From: SAR202 cluster bacterium
GTDB lineage: Bacteria > Chloroflexota > Dehalococcoidia > Lucifugimonadales > UBA3495
Direction: 5' to 3'
DNA: 64,000 nucleotides
Assembly (NCBI GenBank): GCA_013204585.1
Contig: JABMNL010000043.1
Coordinates: 1 to 64,000, forward strand
Shown piece after piece: positions 1 through 7,132 of this stretch. The translations under genes and the position numbers were made by a program. Position 1 is the first letter of the stretch. Each line of letters begins with the position of its first letter. The notes under the pieces were generated by a model. That model was not told the origin of the DNA. It saw only the letters and a program-made list of their open reading frames with translations, and ran no database searches.

Positions 1-185
1 ACCTGGAAGACTTCCTGATTCCCACCGATCCGAACGACATCTCCAAGGGCTACTCAGACAACCACTGGGTCACCCTGTACTGGGGCCAGTTCTATTGGAT
101 GGTCAGCGAGGACATTGGGGGGTTCAACGCTCCCAAGACGGTCCAATACGGTCTAAAGCATGAAGACCTATGGTTAAACCGCTAG
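1..185 (+). CDS. ABC transporter solute-binding protein, C-terminal fragment (family 5, peptide type)
   Basis: Only the last 60 codons are present, in the frame starting at base 3 and ending with TAG at 183-185; the rest lies before the window. The fragment starts LEDFLIP and ends KHEDLW-LNR. It aligns without gaps to the C-terminus of the next gene, with about 43 of 60 residues identical by eye, so the two are tandem paralogues. The function, extracytoplasmic capture of peptides or a related solute for an ABC importer, is inferred from that paralogue. A strong terminator follows, so this copy probably has its own transcript end. Confidence 0.85.
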   Translation, partial: LEDFLIPTDPNDISKGYSDNHWVTLYWGQFYWMVSEDIGGFNAPKTVQYGLKHEDLWLNR

Positions 186-218
186 GCAGGTAGCAACTTA
201 AACCAATCGGTTTCCAAA

Positions 219-260
219 ATGGCCCGCCTCTGCATTAGCAGAGGCGGGCCATTTGCTTTT
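219..260 (+). terminator. Rho-independent terminator after the first solute-binding protein
   Basis: A perfect 15-bp stem (219-233 with 238-252, core GGCCCGCCTC) closes a 4-base ATTA loop and is followed by TTGCTTTT. It lies 33 bases after the stop codon of the partial gene. Confidence 0.85.
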
Positions 261-698
261 CAGGGTACTCAATTCATTCACCACGAAACTCCAATCAATC
301 GGGGCTTCGGTCAACTGGTGCAATCCCAAACTTAACGGGTATCTGTCTTTAAGCTCATCCTAATTTCTACGGACTATGCGGTGGAATAGGTGGAAGCTCC
401 ATCGGCGGACACTTGGCGTACTACCTTTCTACGATTTGAGATAATTAATTTCATTAATATAAACCATTCAGAGATATTTTAATTCTATATATCAACTCGT
501 ATATTGACTAACTGCCCTTTCATCCGCTAGACTAGCCAAACTTTTCTCAGGATATAGTAATACTTAATATTTTGTTTTGTAATTATCTTTGACTTTCTTT
601 ATTCTCGGCTTTGTCAGGTGCGACGTCCAAGTCCCATAGCGGACTGACGGCGTTATTTCCTGTGAAGTTAACCCCAGATTTAACTTGGAGGAGACCAC
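261..698 (+). other. AT-rich intergenic region before the second solute-binding protein
   Basis: No credible gene lies here. Bases about 430-600 are markedly more AT-rich than the surrounding coding DNA, as expected of a promoter region. The only specific signals I can point to are a possible sigma70 promoter at 504-533 and a good ribosome-binding site (GGAGGAG, about 688-694) just before the ATG at 699. Confidence 0.5.
504..533 (+). promoter_or_regulatory. Possible sigma70 promoter for the solute-binding protein gene
   Basis: TTGACT (504-509) and TAGACT (528-533) are separated by 18 bases in the AT-rich gap. This would leave a leader of about 160 bases before the ATG at 699. Chance matches are common in AT-rich DNA, so confidence is limited. 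Confidence 0.3.
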
Positions 699-2531
699 AT
701 GTCGAGGCACCGGCTACTTAACGTCAGGACCCTTCTTTCCCTAGTGGCAGCGATAGTATTGGTCGTTGCTGTTGCTTGCGGATCGTCAGCTACGGCAACG
801 CCGAAGGCACCATCCACCGGCAGCACTAGCGGCACTACAAGCACCAGCACCACTCCGAGCACGCCAGTGCCGACGGCCGCCATGATGGATGCCACCCAAG
901 AACCCGCCATGATGGGCGGAGACGCGAAATACGGTGGGGACATCCGCATGTCCGCCTACGCAGACACCAGAGACTGGGATCCGCTGGGATCGTCATCGTT
1001 ATCCAGCATTCAGGCTTACTCCCAGCTCTATAACCAGTTGGTCCAGTTCGACACCGGGGCCGACACCACTAAAGTCGTGGGCGACCTAGCCGATAGTTGG
1101 GACATTACCAACGGCGGCTCTACCTTCACCTTCCACTTGAACAAAAACGCCAAGTGGCATGACGGCGAAGACATTTCCGCAGACGACGTCGTCAATGCGT
1201 ACTCCCGGTACATGAATCCTGAGAACTCCATCGGGCGCTCAGGTCTCTTCCGGAACTACACCGTGCCCGTGGCCGACGGCGGAATCAAGAAGATTGACGC
1301 CGATACCGTCGAGATGAACCTCTCGTTCGCATCCGGCGCTTTTATCAACTTCATGGCGTTGGATTACTCCAAAATTCTGCCCAAGCACATCATGGACAAG
1401 GGCGTTGACCTGAACCAGGCTGAGGGCATCATCGAAAACAAGTCCGGCTCCGGTCCGTTCATGTTAGACGAGTACCAGCGGGGCAACCTATATAGGGTCT
1501 CCAAGAACCCTAACTACTTCAAAGAGGGACGCCCCTACTTCGACAGCATCTCTCATTTCATCATCACTGACACCGGCACGTTGATCGCTCAATTCAAGGC
1601 TGGCCAGCTCGATATGATGAACGGCGGGTTCTCCAACCTGTCCCCCACCGAGTACCTGCAGCTGGACGCCGACACTGTCGGCAGTTCCAACGGCCACATC
1701 ATTGCCAATGAAATGCCGGGCAGCCGGAACTGGGGCCTGATGATCAACCGAAAGGTTGGCCCGTTACAGGACCCGAAGGTCAGGAAAGCCATCTACCTAA
1801 CACTTGACCGCGCCCAGCTTAACGACCTGCTAGAGGACGGCACCGGCGACACCCCCTGCGCTCTCTGGGGCATGGGGTATAGCCTAGAGGAATGCGCCAC
1901 CTTCCCCGGCATCCGGGACAAGAACAGTGATGGCGGGAAGGCCGACATCGCCTTCGCCAAACAACTGATGGCCGAGGCTGGGTATGCGAACGGCTTTGAT
2001 ACCAAATATGACGCCCGTCAGGTCGGCAGCTACCCCGACACTTGCTCAATCATCAAACAACAGCTCAGCGACAACCTGGGTATCAATGGCGACATCGGGA
2101 CCCATGAAAGCGCTGCCGGTTACACCCTGTTCGGCACCGCCAGGGCCGAAGGGGCCACCGGAGATTGGGAACTAGCCTGCCAGGGAGAGGGCATGACCGT
2201 CCTCGACCCAGACGCACTGTTGGGCGGGGTATACCTGAAGGGCGCCACCCGTAACTACACCGACTGGGAACCCCAGATTGTTCGGGACATCTTTGAGACC
2301 CAAAAAGTCGAACAGGACGCCGCCAAGCGCCGTCAACAGCTGAAAGACTTGGAAGATTTCCTGATTCCCACCAACCCGGCCGACATCTCCAAGGGATTCA
2401 CCGACGGTCACTGGGTGACCCTATACTGGGGCAAGTTCTTCTGGCTCACCCATGAGGACATCCGAGGCTTCAACCCCCCGGCAACTGTTCAATACAGCTT
2501 CAAGCACGAAGACCTTTGGATTGACCGTTAG
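699..2531 (+). CDS. ABC transporter solute-binding lipoprotein, family 5 (peptide/nickel type)
   Basis: A 610-residue extracytoplasmic solute-binding protein of the DppA/OppA type. Residues 1-26 form a lipoprotein signal peptide ending in VAVA before Cys27, followed by a Thr/Ser/Pro-rich linker (about 30-65). The mature domain starts near GGDIRMSAYAD and carries family-typical stretches such as LADSWDI, WHDGEDISADDVV and KVRKAIYLTLDR. The start is supported by GGAGGAG seven bases or so upstream. It is a tandem paralogue of the truncated gene before it, and the two permeases follow after 304 bases. Ligand unknown: the fold binds peptides, nickel, sugars and other solutes. No ATPase gene is present nearby. 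Confidence 0.93.
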   Translation: MSRHRLLNVRTLLSLVAAIVLVVAVACGSSATATPKAPSTGSTSGTTSTSTTPSTPVPTAAMMDATQEPAMMGGDAKYGGDIRMSAYADTRDWDPLGSSSLSSIQAYSQLYNQLVQFDTGADTTKVVGDLADSWDITNGGSTFTFHLNKNAKWHDGEDISADDVVNAYSRYMNPENSIGRSGLFRNYTVPVADGGIKKIDADTVEMNLSFASGAFINFMALDYSKILPKHIMDKGVDLNQAEGIIENKSGSGPFMLDEYQRGNLYRVSKNPNYFKEGRPYFDSISHFIITDTGTLIAQFKAGQLDMMNGGFSNLSPTEYLQLDADTVGSSNGHIIANEMPGSRNWGLMINRKVGPLQDPKVRKAIYLTLDRAQLNDLLEDGTGDTPCALWGMGYSLEECATFPGIRDKNSDGGKADIAFAKQLMAEAGYANGFDTKYDARQVGSYPDTCSIIKQQLSDNLGINGDIGTHESAAGYTLFGTARAEGATGDWELACQGEGMTVLDPDALLGGVYLKGATRNYTDWEPQIVRDIFETQKVEQDAAKRRQQLKDLEDFLIPTNPADISKGFTDGHWVTLYWGKFFWLTHEDIRGFNPPATVQYSFKHEDLWIDR

Positions 2532-2564
2532 TCAGCTAGCAACTCAAGCTTATCGGAAAAAATA

Positions 2565-2598
2565 ACGGCCTGGCCTTGAATATTCGGGGCCAGGCCGT
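2565..2598 (+). terminator. Hairpin after solute-binding protein, probable terminator or attenuator
   Basis: A perfect 11-bp stem ACGGCCTGGCC (2565-2575) pairs with 2588-2598 around a 12-base loop. It lacks a T-tract, so it may be a weak terminator or an mRNA-stabilising hairpin that sets binding protein expression above that of the downstream permeases. Choosing between these is inference. Confidence 0.5.
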
Positions 2599-2835
2599 CT
2601 AGTATCTGGAGCAATCGTCGCGACTTAGACGACTAGTTAATCCAATCCTAACTTATCTGCGTATTAAATATTAAGTATTTTCCGCCAGCTATTGCAAAGT
2701 AATGCAATAGCTGGGTTCTTGGGATATAATCCCACGGGAAATTCAGACCTCAAACCATGAAAAGCAACCAACCCGGCGGCTCTATAGTTCAAGCTATAAA
2801 GTCCATTCAAGAATCGAAAACCGGAAAGGCAGACG
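2599..2835 (+). promoter_or_regulatory. Regulatory region with nested dyads and a TATAAT box before the permease genes
   Basis: No gene lies in this gap. A perfect 12-bp inverted repeat, CCAGCTATTGCA (2685-2696) against 2703-2714 with a 6-base AAGTAA spacer, lies just upstream of a consensus TATAAT (2725-2730). The TATAAT is itself inside a second dyad, TGGGAT-ATA-ATCCCA (2720-2734). The first dyad covers where a -35 element would lie. This looks like an operator-controlled internal promoter for the permeases, but no regulator gene is adjacent. Confidence 0.5.
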
Positions 2836-3792
2836 ATGCGACAATACGCCTTAAAACGAATAGCCCTCTTCATACCAACAGTCGTGCTGGTCACCTTGAT
2901 TGCATTTATCGTTATGCGAGTGGTTCCAGGAGACCCGGCCATCGCCATATTGGAAGGAGACGGCGGCGGCCAATACTCCCTTCAAGACCTTGAGAACCTT
3001 AGGGAAGAGTTGGGCACTAACCGGCCTATCGCCATTCAATATGCCGACTGGATGGGCGACGTTATCAGAGGCGACTTCGGCAATTCCCTGTGGTTCAAAT
3101 CCCCGGTCATGGGGGAACTGGGCGACCGGATTCCAGTGACCGTGGAGTTGGCACTTCTCGCCATTATTATGTCCGTGTTAATCGCTGTCCCGCTGGGAAT
3201 CGTTTCGGCCATCAAACCGGACAGCCCTTTAGACTACGGAGCTAGAGTATTTACGCTCATCGGAATTGCCATACCAAATTTCTTGGCAGCGGTTCTGATG
3301 ATTTTGTTCTTACTCAAAGTGTTCGACTGGCTGCCCTCTTTGGGCTACGTGGATATATGGGAAAACCCAGGGAAAAATCTGACCCAAATGTTCTTCCCAG
3401 CCTTTGCATTGGCCTTATACGAAATGGCTTTCATCGCCAGAGTTACCCGCTCTTCGATGATGGAGATAATCCGGGAAGACTACATGCGCACCGCCCGGTC
3501 GAAAGGTTTGACTGAGCGGGTAGTCCTGTTCCGACACGGACTTAAGAACGCCATTCTCCCAATTCTGACCATCTCAGGATGGCAGTTCGGTCGCTTATTC
3601 GGCGGGACCGTCGTAATTGAGACCATTTTCTTAGTCCCAGGAATGGGACGAATCTTGATTGAGGCAGTGCAGCACCGGGACTTCCCGCTGCTTCAGGCAG
3701 CCATCGTAATCATCGGAATGGCAATCGTATCGATTAACCTTTTGGTGGACCTGCTATACGGATGGTTGGACCCCAGAATTAGGTACGCCTAG
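2836..3792 (+). CDS. ABC transporter permease, DppB/OppB type
   Basis: A 318-residue inner-membrane permease. The N-terminus has the classic DppB layout, a short cytoplasmic stretch and one membrane helix (about 9-30) leading into VPGDPA. The inner-membrane domain follows with further hydrophobic helices. The cytoplasmic EAA loop that contacts the ATPase is seen around residues 205-235 (MRTARSKGL then HGLKNAILPI). It lies 71 bases before the second permease, and both should form the heterodimeric channel for the solute delivered by the upstream lipoprotein. Substrate not determinable from sequence. Confidence 0.93.
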   Translation: MRQYALKRIALFIPTVVLVTLIAFIVMRVVPGDPAIAILEGDGGGQYSLQDLENLREELGTNRPIAIQYADWMGDVIRGDFGNSLWFKSPVMGELGDRIPVTVELALLAIIMSVLIAVPLGIVSAIKPDSPLDYGARVFTLIGIAIPNFLAAVLMILFLLKVFDWLPSLGYVDIWENPGKNLTQMFFPAFALALYEMAFIARVTRSSMMEIIREDYMRTARSKGLTERVVLFRHGLKNAILPILTISGWQFGRLFGGTVVIETIFLVPGMGRILIEAVQHRDFPLLQAAIVIIGMAIVSINLLVDLLYGWLDPRIRYA

Positions 3793-3863
3793 ACCGGCAA
3801 ATGCACCTGTTGGCGTGCCTGGTTTTAGGCGCACCTAAACCGATAGACGGATAGGACTGAAAG

Positions 3864-4787
3864 ATGCTTGCAGACCAAACAGAAAGCGGCGATGTCTTAC
3901 AAGCCCAACTTAGGGTAAGGCCCAAACCGCCCTTCCATATTGCGGTGTTCCAAAACATTCGTCGGTTCGCCAAAAATAAGCCGCTAGCCTTTAGTGGCGG
4001 TGTCGTTCTGGCGATAATGATAGTTATCGCATTCTTGACCCGTTACGCGGGGCTCGCCCCCTATGCCCCGGAGCAAGTTGGGGTTGCGGCCAAATTCGGA
4101 GCGCCTGGTTCCGATTTGATTTTGGGAACCGACCAATTGGGCCGTGATGTACTAAGCCGGCTCATGTTCGGCACCTGGGTGTCACTGAAAGTCGGGCTGA
4201 TGAGCACCCTGATTGGAATAAGCCTCGGCACGTTCATCGGTATCTTCAGCGCCTATGCCGGTGGGATTGTTGACTTAATTATCCAGCGGATAGTGGACGC
4301 TCTCATGGCCTTCCCGCCCATCATCTTGGCCCTCGGACTCATGGCAGCACTGGGCGCCTCCGACAGAAACGTGATTATCGCCTTGATTGCAATCTTAATA
4401 CCGGGTGCGACGCGTGTAATTCGCTCCCAAGCACTCAGCATCAAAGAATTGGACTACACTCTGGCAGCTCGGGCAATTGGCGCAACCGGTGCCAGAGTAA
4501 TCTTCAAACACATGCTACCCAACGTGATGGCCACCTATATCGTGCTGATAACCATCACCCTGGGCTTTGCCATCGTGGTGGAGGCTGCACTTAGCTTCCT
4601 CGGCGTGGGCGTCCCACCCGACGTTCCCACCTGGGGTGGCATGTTGCAACTAGGCCGGAAATACATCGACATTACTTCCTGGCTGGCACTGTTCCCCGGT
4701 ATCGCAATTGCCTTGGTAGTGTTCTCAGTTAACTTCCTCGGCGACGGGTTGCGGGACGTGCTCGACCCCAAGCTGCGGGGCCGCTAG
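3864..4787 (+). CDS. ABC transporter permease, DppC/OppC type
   Basis: A 307-residue inner-membrane permease with an unusually long cytoplasmic N-terminus (about 40 residues) before the first membrane helix. The periplasmic segment contains the family signature GTDQLGRDVLSR. The EAA loop is visible as LAARAIGATGARVIFKHMLPN (in part), and the C-terminus has GDGLRDVLDPKLRGR, typical of DppC. It pairs with the preceding DppB-type permease. The two ATPases normally encoded with such systems are absent before the terminator, so they must be supplied from elsewhere. Confidence 0.93.
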   Translation: MLADQTESGDVLQAQLRVRPKPPFHIAVFQNIRRFAKNKPLAFSGGVVLAIMIVIAFLTRYAGLAPYAPEQVGVAAKFGAPGSDLILGTDQLGRDVLSRLMFGTWVSLKVGLMSTLIGISLGTFIGIFSAYAGGIVDLIIQRIVDALMAFPPIILALGLMAALGASDRNVIIALIAILIPGATRVIRSQALSIKELDYTLAARAIGATGARVIFKHMLPNVMATYIVLITITLGFAIVVEAALSFLGVGVPPDVPTWGGMLQLGRKYIDITSWLALFPGIAIALVVFSVNFLGDGLRDVLDPKLRGR

Positions 4788-4820
4788 CCAACTCAAGAAC
4801 CCGGCATCGACGACTATATT

Positions 4821-4853
4821 TAACGGCGGGCAAATTGCCCGCCGTTATTTTTT
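4821..4853 (+). terminator. Rho-independent terminator of the ABC permease operon
   Basis: An 11-bp perfect GC-rich stem (4821-4831 with 4837-4847) with a short AAATT loop is followed immediately by a T-run (ATTTTTT). It lies 34 bases after the permease stop codon. Confidence 0.93.
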
Positions 4854-4880
4854 GCCAGTGCGTGACACTGGTTGCTCCAG

Positions 4881-4932
4881 TGGCCCATTCCATTGGGCCA
4901 TTAATGACACCTAACTTGCTTCGGTTTATACT
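4881..4932 (+). promoter_or_regulatory. Probable promoter for the enoyl-CoA hydratase-tlyA-pncC genes
   Basis: ATGACA (4904-4909) and TATACT (4927-4932) are spaced by 17 bases, each one base off the sigma70 consensus, with about 60 bases of leader before the TTG start at 5001. Immediately upstream is a perfect dyad, TGGCCCA (4881-4887) with TGGGCCA (4894-4900), which could bind a regulator. Confidence 0.45.
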
Positions 4933-5000
4933 GGCTTAGCCCGCCCAAAAGGCCCGCAGGCCCTAACATAACGGGACGCCAATAACAGGACGCCTACGCC

Positions 5001-5789
5001 TTGAACGACCACATCCTAGTCGAATCCAACTCCGCCGTAGCCACGGTTACCTTTAATCGCCCCAATCAACGAAACGCCATCAGCTTTGACATGTGGGGGC
5101 AGTTTTCCAACATCATGCAGAAACTGGACGCTGACCGCAGCGTCCGTGCTGTGGTGATTACTGGAGCTGGCGGCGAGGCTTTTTCCGCCGGCGCAGACAT
5201 CCAAGATTTTGACGAACACCGCTCCGACTCCACCAAGGGCCGGGGCTACAACGACGCCGTAAACGGCGCGTTACAGACCCTCTCCGAGATGGCCACTCCG
5301 ACTATCTCAATGATTCAGGGTTTCGCAGTTGGTGGCGGCTGTGAATTGGCCGTGGCCACTGATTTACGAATCGCCAGCGATGACAGCCGAATGGGAATTC
5401 CCGTCGGGAAGTTGGGCATCAGCATCGGCCATCGTGAAATGCGCGGACTGGTCAACCTGGTCGGCAAGGGCAACGCCCTCTACATACTGCTTTCAGCCCG
5501 ACTGTTGGACGCCCAGGAATCCCTACGCATTGGGCTGGTTAACCAGGTAGTCGCGCCAGAACAGCTCCACGACCAGACCTATAAACTGGCCGAGGACATC
5601 GCATCCCTCGCGCCGCTCTCCCATGCCGTGAACAAGCTGACCATGCATCAGGTGCAGAACAAGCCGTCGCTAGAAGAACTCACCGAGGAAGAAGCCGACC
5701 TGCCCCTGACCCAGTTCGACACCAAAGACTATCTGGAAGGCTACAAGGCCTTCTTGGAGAAGCGGCGTCCCAACTTTATCGGCGAATAA
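5001..5789 (+). CDS. Enoyl-CoA hydratase/isomerase family protein
   Basis: A 262-residue crotonase-fold protein of normal length, starting at TTG. The oxyanion-hole segments are visible as FSAGADIQDF (about 56-65) and VGGGCELAVATDLRIAS (about 110-126). The first catalytic Glu position of hydratases is occupied in MGIPVGKLGISIG by residues that differ from the canonical PE-x-x-LG-x-x-P, so the reaction cannot be assigned: hydratase, isomerase and dehydratase are all possible. It starts a plus-strand run with tlyA 43 bases downstream. Confidence 0.85.
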   Translation: MNDHILVESNSAVATVTFNRPNQRNAISFDMWGQFSNIMQKLDADRSVRAVVITGAGGEAFSAGADIQDFDEHRSDSTKGRGYNDAVNGALQTLSEMATPTISMIQGFAVGGGCELAVATDLRIASDDSRMGIPVGKLGISIGHREMRGLVNLVGKGNALYILLSARLLDAQESLRIGLVNQVVAPEQLHDQTYKLAEDIASLAPLSHAVNKLTMHQVQNKPSLEELTEEEADLPLTQFDTKDYLEGYKAFLEKRRPNFIGE

Positions 5790-5832
5790 CCACTAAGCCT
5801 ATCTCCGCGCCCAACTTCAACCGGAGAGTCTT

Positions 5833-6603
5833 TTGACAGCACGTTCAGCTAAAATCCGGGCCGATAGCCTGCTGGTCGAACGAGGACTCGCCGAGTCCCT
5901 CGAACAAGCCCAGGTTCTAATCATGGAAGGCGTGGTCTACACTCCCACCGGTCGCGTATTAAAGGCGGGCTCCACCATTCCTAGCGACGTGGAACTTGAG
6001 GTGAAGGGCCGCATCCCCTTCGTTAGCCGAGGTGGCGTCAAACTGGCCCACGCACTCGAACAATTTCAGATTAATGTAACCGGCCTGACCGCCCTGGACG
6101 TGGGCGCGTCCACCGGCGGGTTCACCGACTGCTTACTGCAACGTGGCGCGGTGAAAGTCTACGCGGTGGACGTGGGTCATGGACAGATGGCCTACGGCCT
6201 ACGGCAGGATTCACGGGTTGTCGTGCTGGAAAAAACCAACGCCCGCCATCCTTTCGAGATTGCAGAATCAGTGGACTTGATTAGCATGGACGTTTCGTTC
6301 ATCTCCTTAACTTCGGTAATCCCAGAGGCCGCCAATCACCTGAAGCCGGGCCGGTATATCGTCGCGTTGGTCAAACCCCAGTTTGAAGCGCCCAAAGAGC
6401 AAGTGGGCAAGGGCGGCGTGATTAGAGACCCCAAAGTCCATGCCGCCGTGCTGGGAAAGATGGTCAACTGGGCCGTGAGCCAAGGCTATCGAGTTAGGAA
6501 TATGTGCCGTTCGCCCATACAGGGTGACGCCGGCAACCGGGAATTTTTCTTACTTCTACAAAAACCAGAAAAACCAGAAAAACCAGAAAAACCAGAAAAT
6601 TAA
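5833..6603 (+). CDS. tlyA: TlyA family rRNA (cytidine-2'-O)-methyltransferase
   Basis: A 256-residue protein with an N-terminal S4 RNA-binding domain (about 9-66, RADSLLVERGLAES) and a C-terminal FtsJ-like SAM-dependent methyltransferase. The SAM-binding motif is DVGASTGGFTDCL (about 89-101); SMDVSFISL and LVKPQFE are further family motifs. TlyA enzymes methylate the 2'-OH of cytidines in 16S and/or 23S rRNA. The start is TTG with GGAGAG upstream. The C-terminus carries four perfect Lys-Pro-Glu repeats encoded by a 9-bp tandem repeat, beyond the normal domain end. It precedes the PncC-type gene by 23 bases. Confidence 0.93.
   Translation: MTARSAKIRADSLLVERGLAESLEQAQVLIMEGVVYTPTGRVLKAGSTIPSDVELEVKGRIPFVSRGGVKLAHALEQFQINVTGLTALDVGASTGGFTDCLLQRGAVKVYAVDVGHGQMAYGLRQDSRVVVLEKTNARHPFEIAESVDLISMDVSFISLTSVIPEAANHLKPGRYIVALVKPQFEAPKEQVGKGGVIRDPKVHAAVLGKMVNWAVSQGYRVRNMCRSPIQGDAGNREFFLLLQKPEKPEKPEKPEN
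6562..6597 (+). repeat. Four perfect 9-bp tandem repeats in the 3' end of tlyA
   Basis: The unit AAACCAGAA occurs four times in frame (6562-6570, 6571-6579, 6580-6588, 6589-6597). Each encodes Lys-Pro-Glu, and the gene ends two codons later. A change in copy number would alter only tail length, not the reading frame. Confidence 0.95.
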
Positions 6604-6626
6604 GACAGACCCGTAGGAGGGCACCA

Positions 6627-7097
6627 ATGGACGTAGAAAAGATTGCGGAAATCCTCACCGCCAGCGGGAAGACCGTATCGGTGGCCGAGGCCGACACCGC
6701 CGGACTAATCGGCTACATGTTGGGCAGCGTTCCCGGCAGTTCCAAATATTTCCCCGGCGGCGTGATTGCCTACACCGGCGGACTGAAAGAGAAGGTGCTT
6801 GGCGTGGCCGACGATGTCTCCCCTACCCACGGCACGGTGAGCAGCCAAATGGCTATCGGCATGGCCAAAGGGGTGCGGGAACTAACGGGCACCGACTATG
6901 CAGTATCCACCACTGGCGTAACCGGCCCCTCTGCCGGGCGCTCGGGCATCGCCATCGGCACCTTCTGGATTGGCCTATCGATTAAAGACGGCCAAGACAC
7001 CGCCATCGAAGTCCACCTGGACGGAGACCGGGATGCCTGCAAACGCGGCGCCGCCCAGGCTGCCCTAGACCTGTTGGGCAAGGAACTGAGCCGTTAG
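6627..7097 (+). CDS. pncC: CinA C-terminal-domain protein, nicotinamide-nucleotide amidohydrolase (PncC type)
   Basis: A stand-alone 156-residue CinA C-terminal domain. Members hydrolyse NMN to nicotinate mononucleotide and ammonia in pyridine nucleotide recycling. Family features visible are VAEADTAGLIGYMLGSVPGSS (in part, near the N-terminus), GGVIAYTGGLKEKVLGV and STTGVTGPSAGRSG. The canonical VAESCTGG is changed to VAEADTAG, so loss or change of activity is possible. The start has an excellent ribosome-binding site (AGGAGGG). The gene ends 36 bases before the convergent amidase gene. Confidence 0.82.
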   Translation: MDVEKIAEILTASGKTVSVAEADTAGLIGYMLGSVPGSSKYFPGGVIAYTGGLKEKVLGVADDVSPTHGTVSSQMAIGMAKGVRELTGTDYAVSTTGVTGPSAGRSGIAIGTFWIGLSIKDGQDTAIEVHLDGDRDACKRGAAQAALDLLGKELSR

Positions 7098-7132
7098 CCA
7101 GGGTGATTGACCAAGGGCGCTAACCGGGGCCA

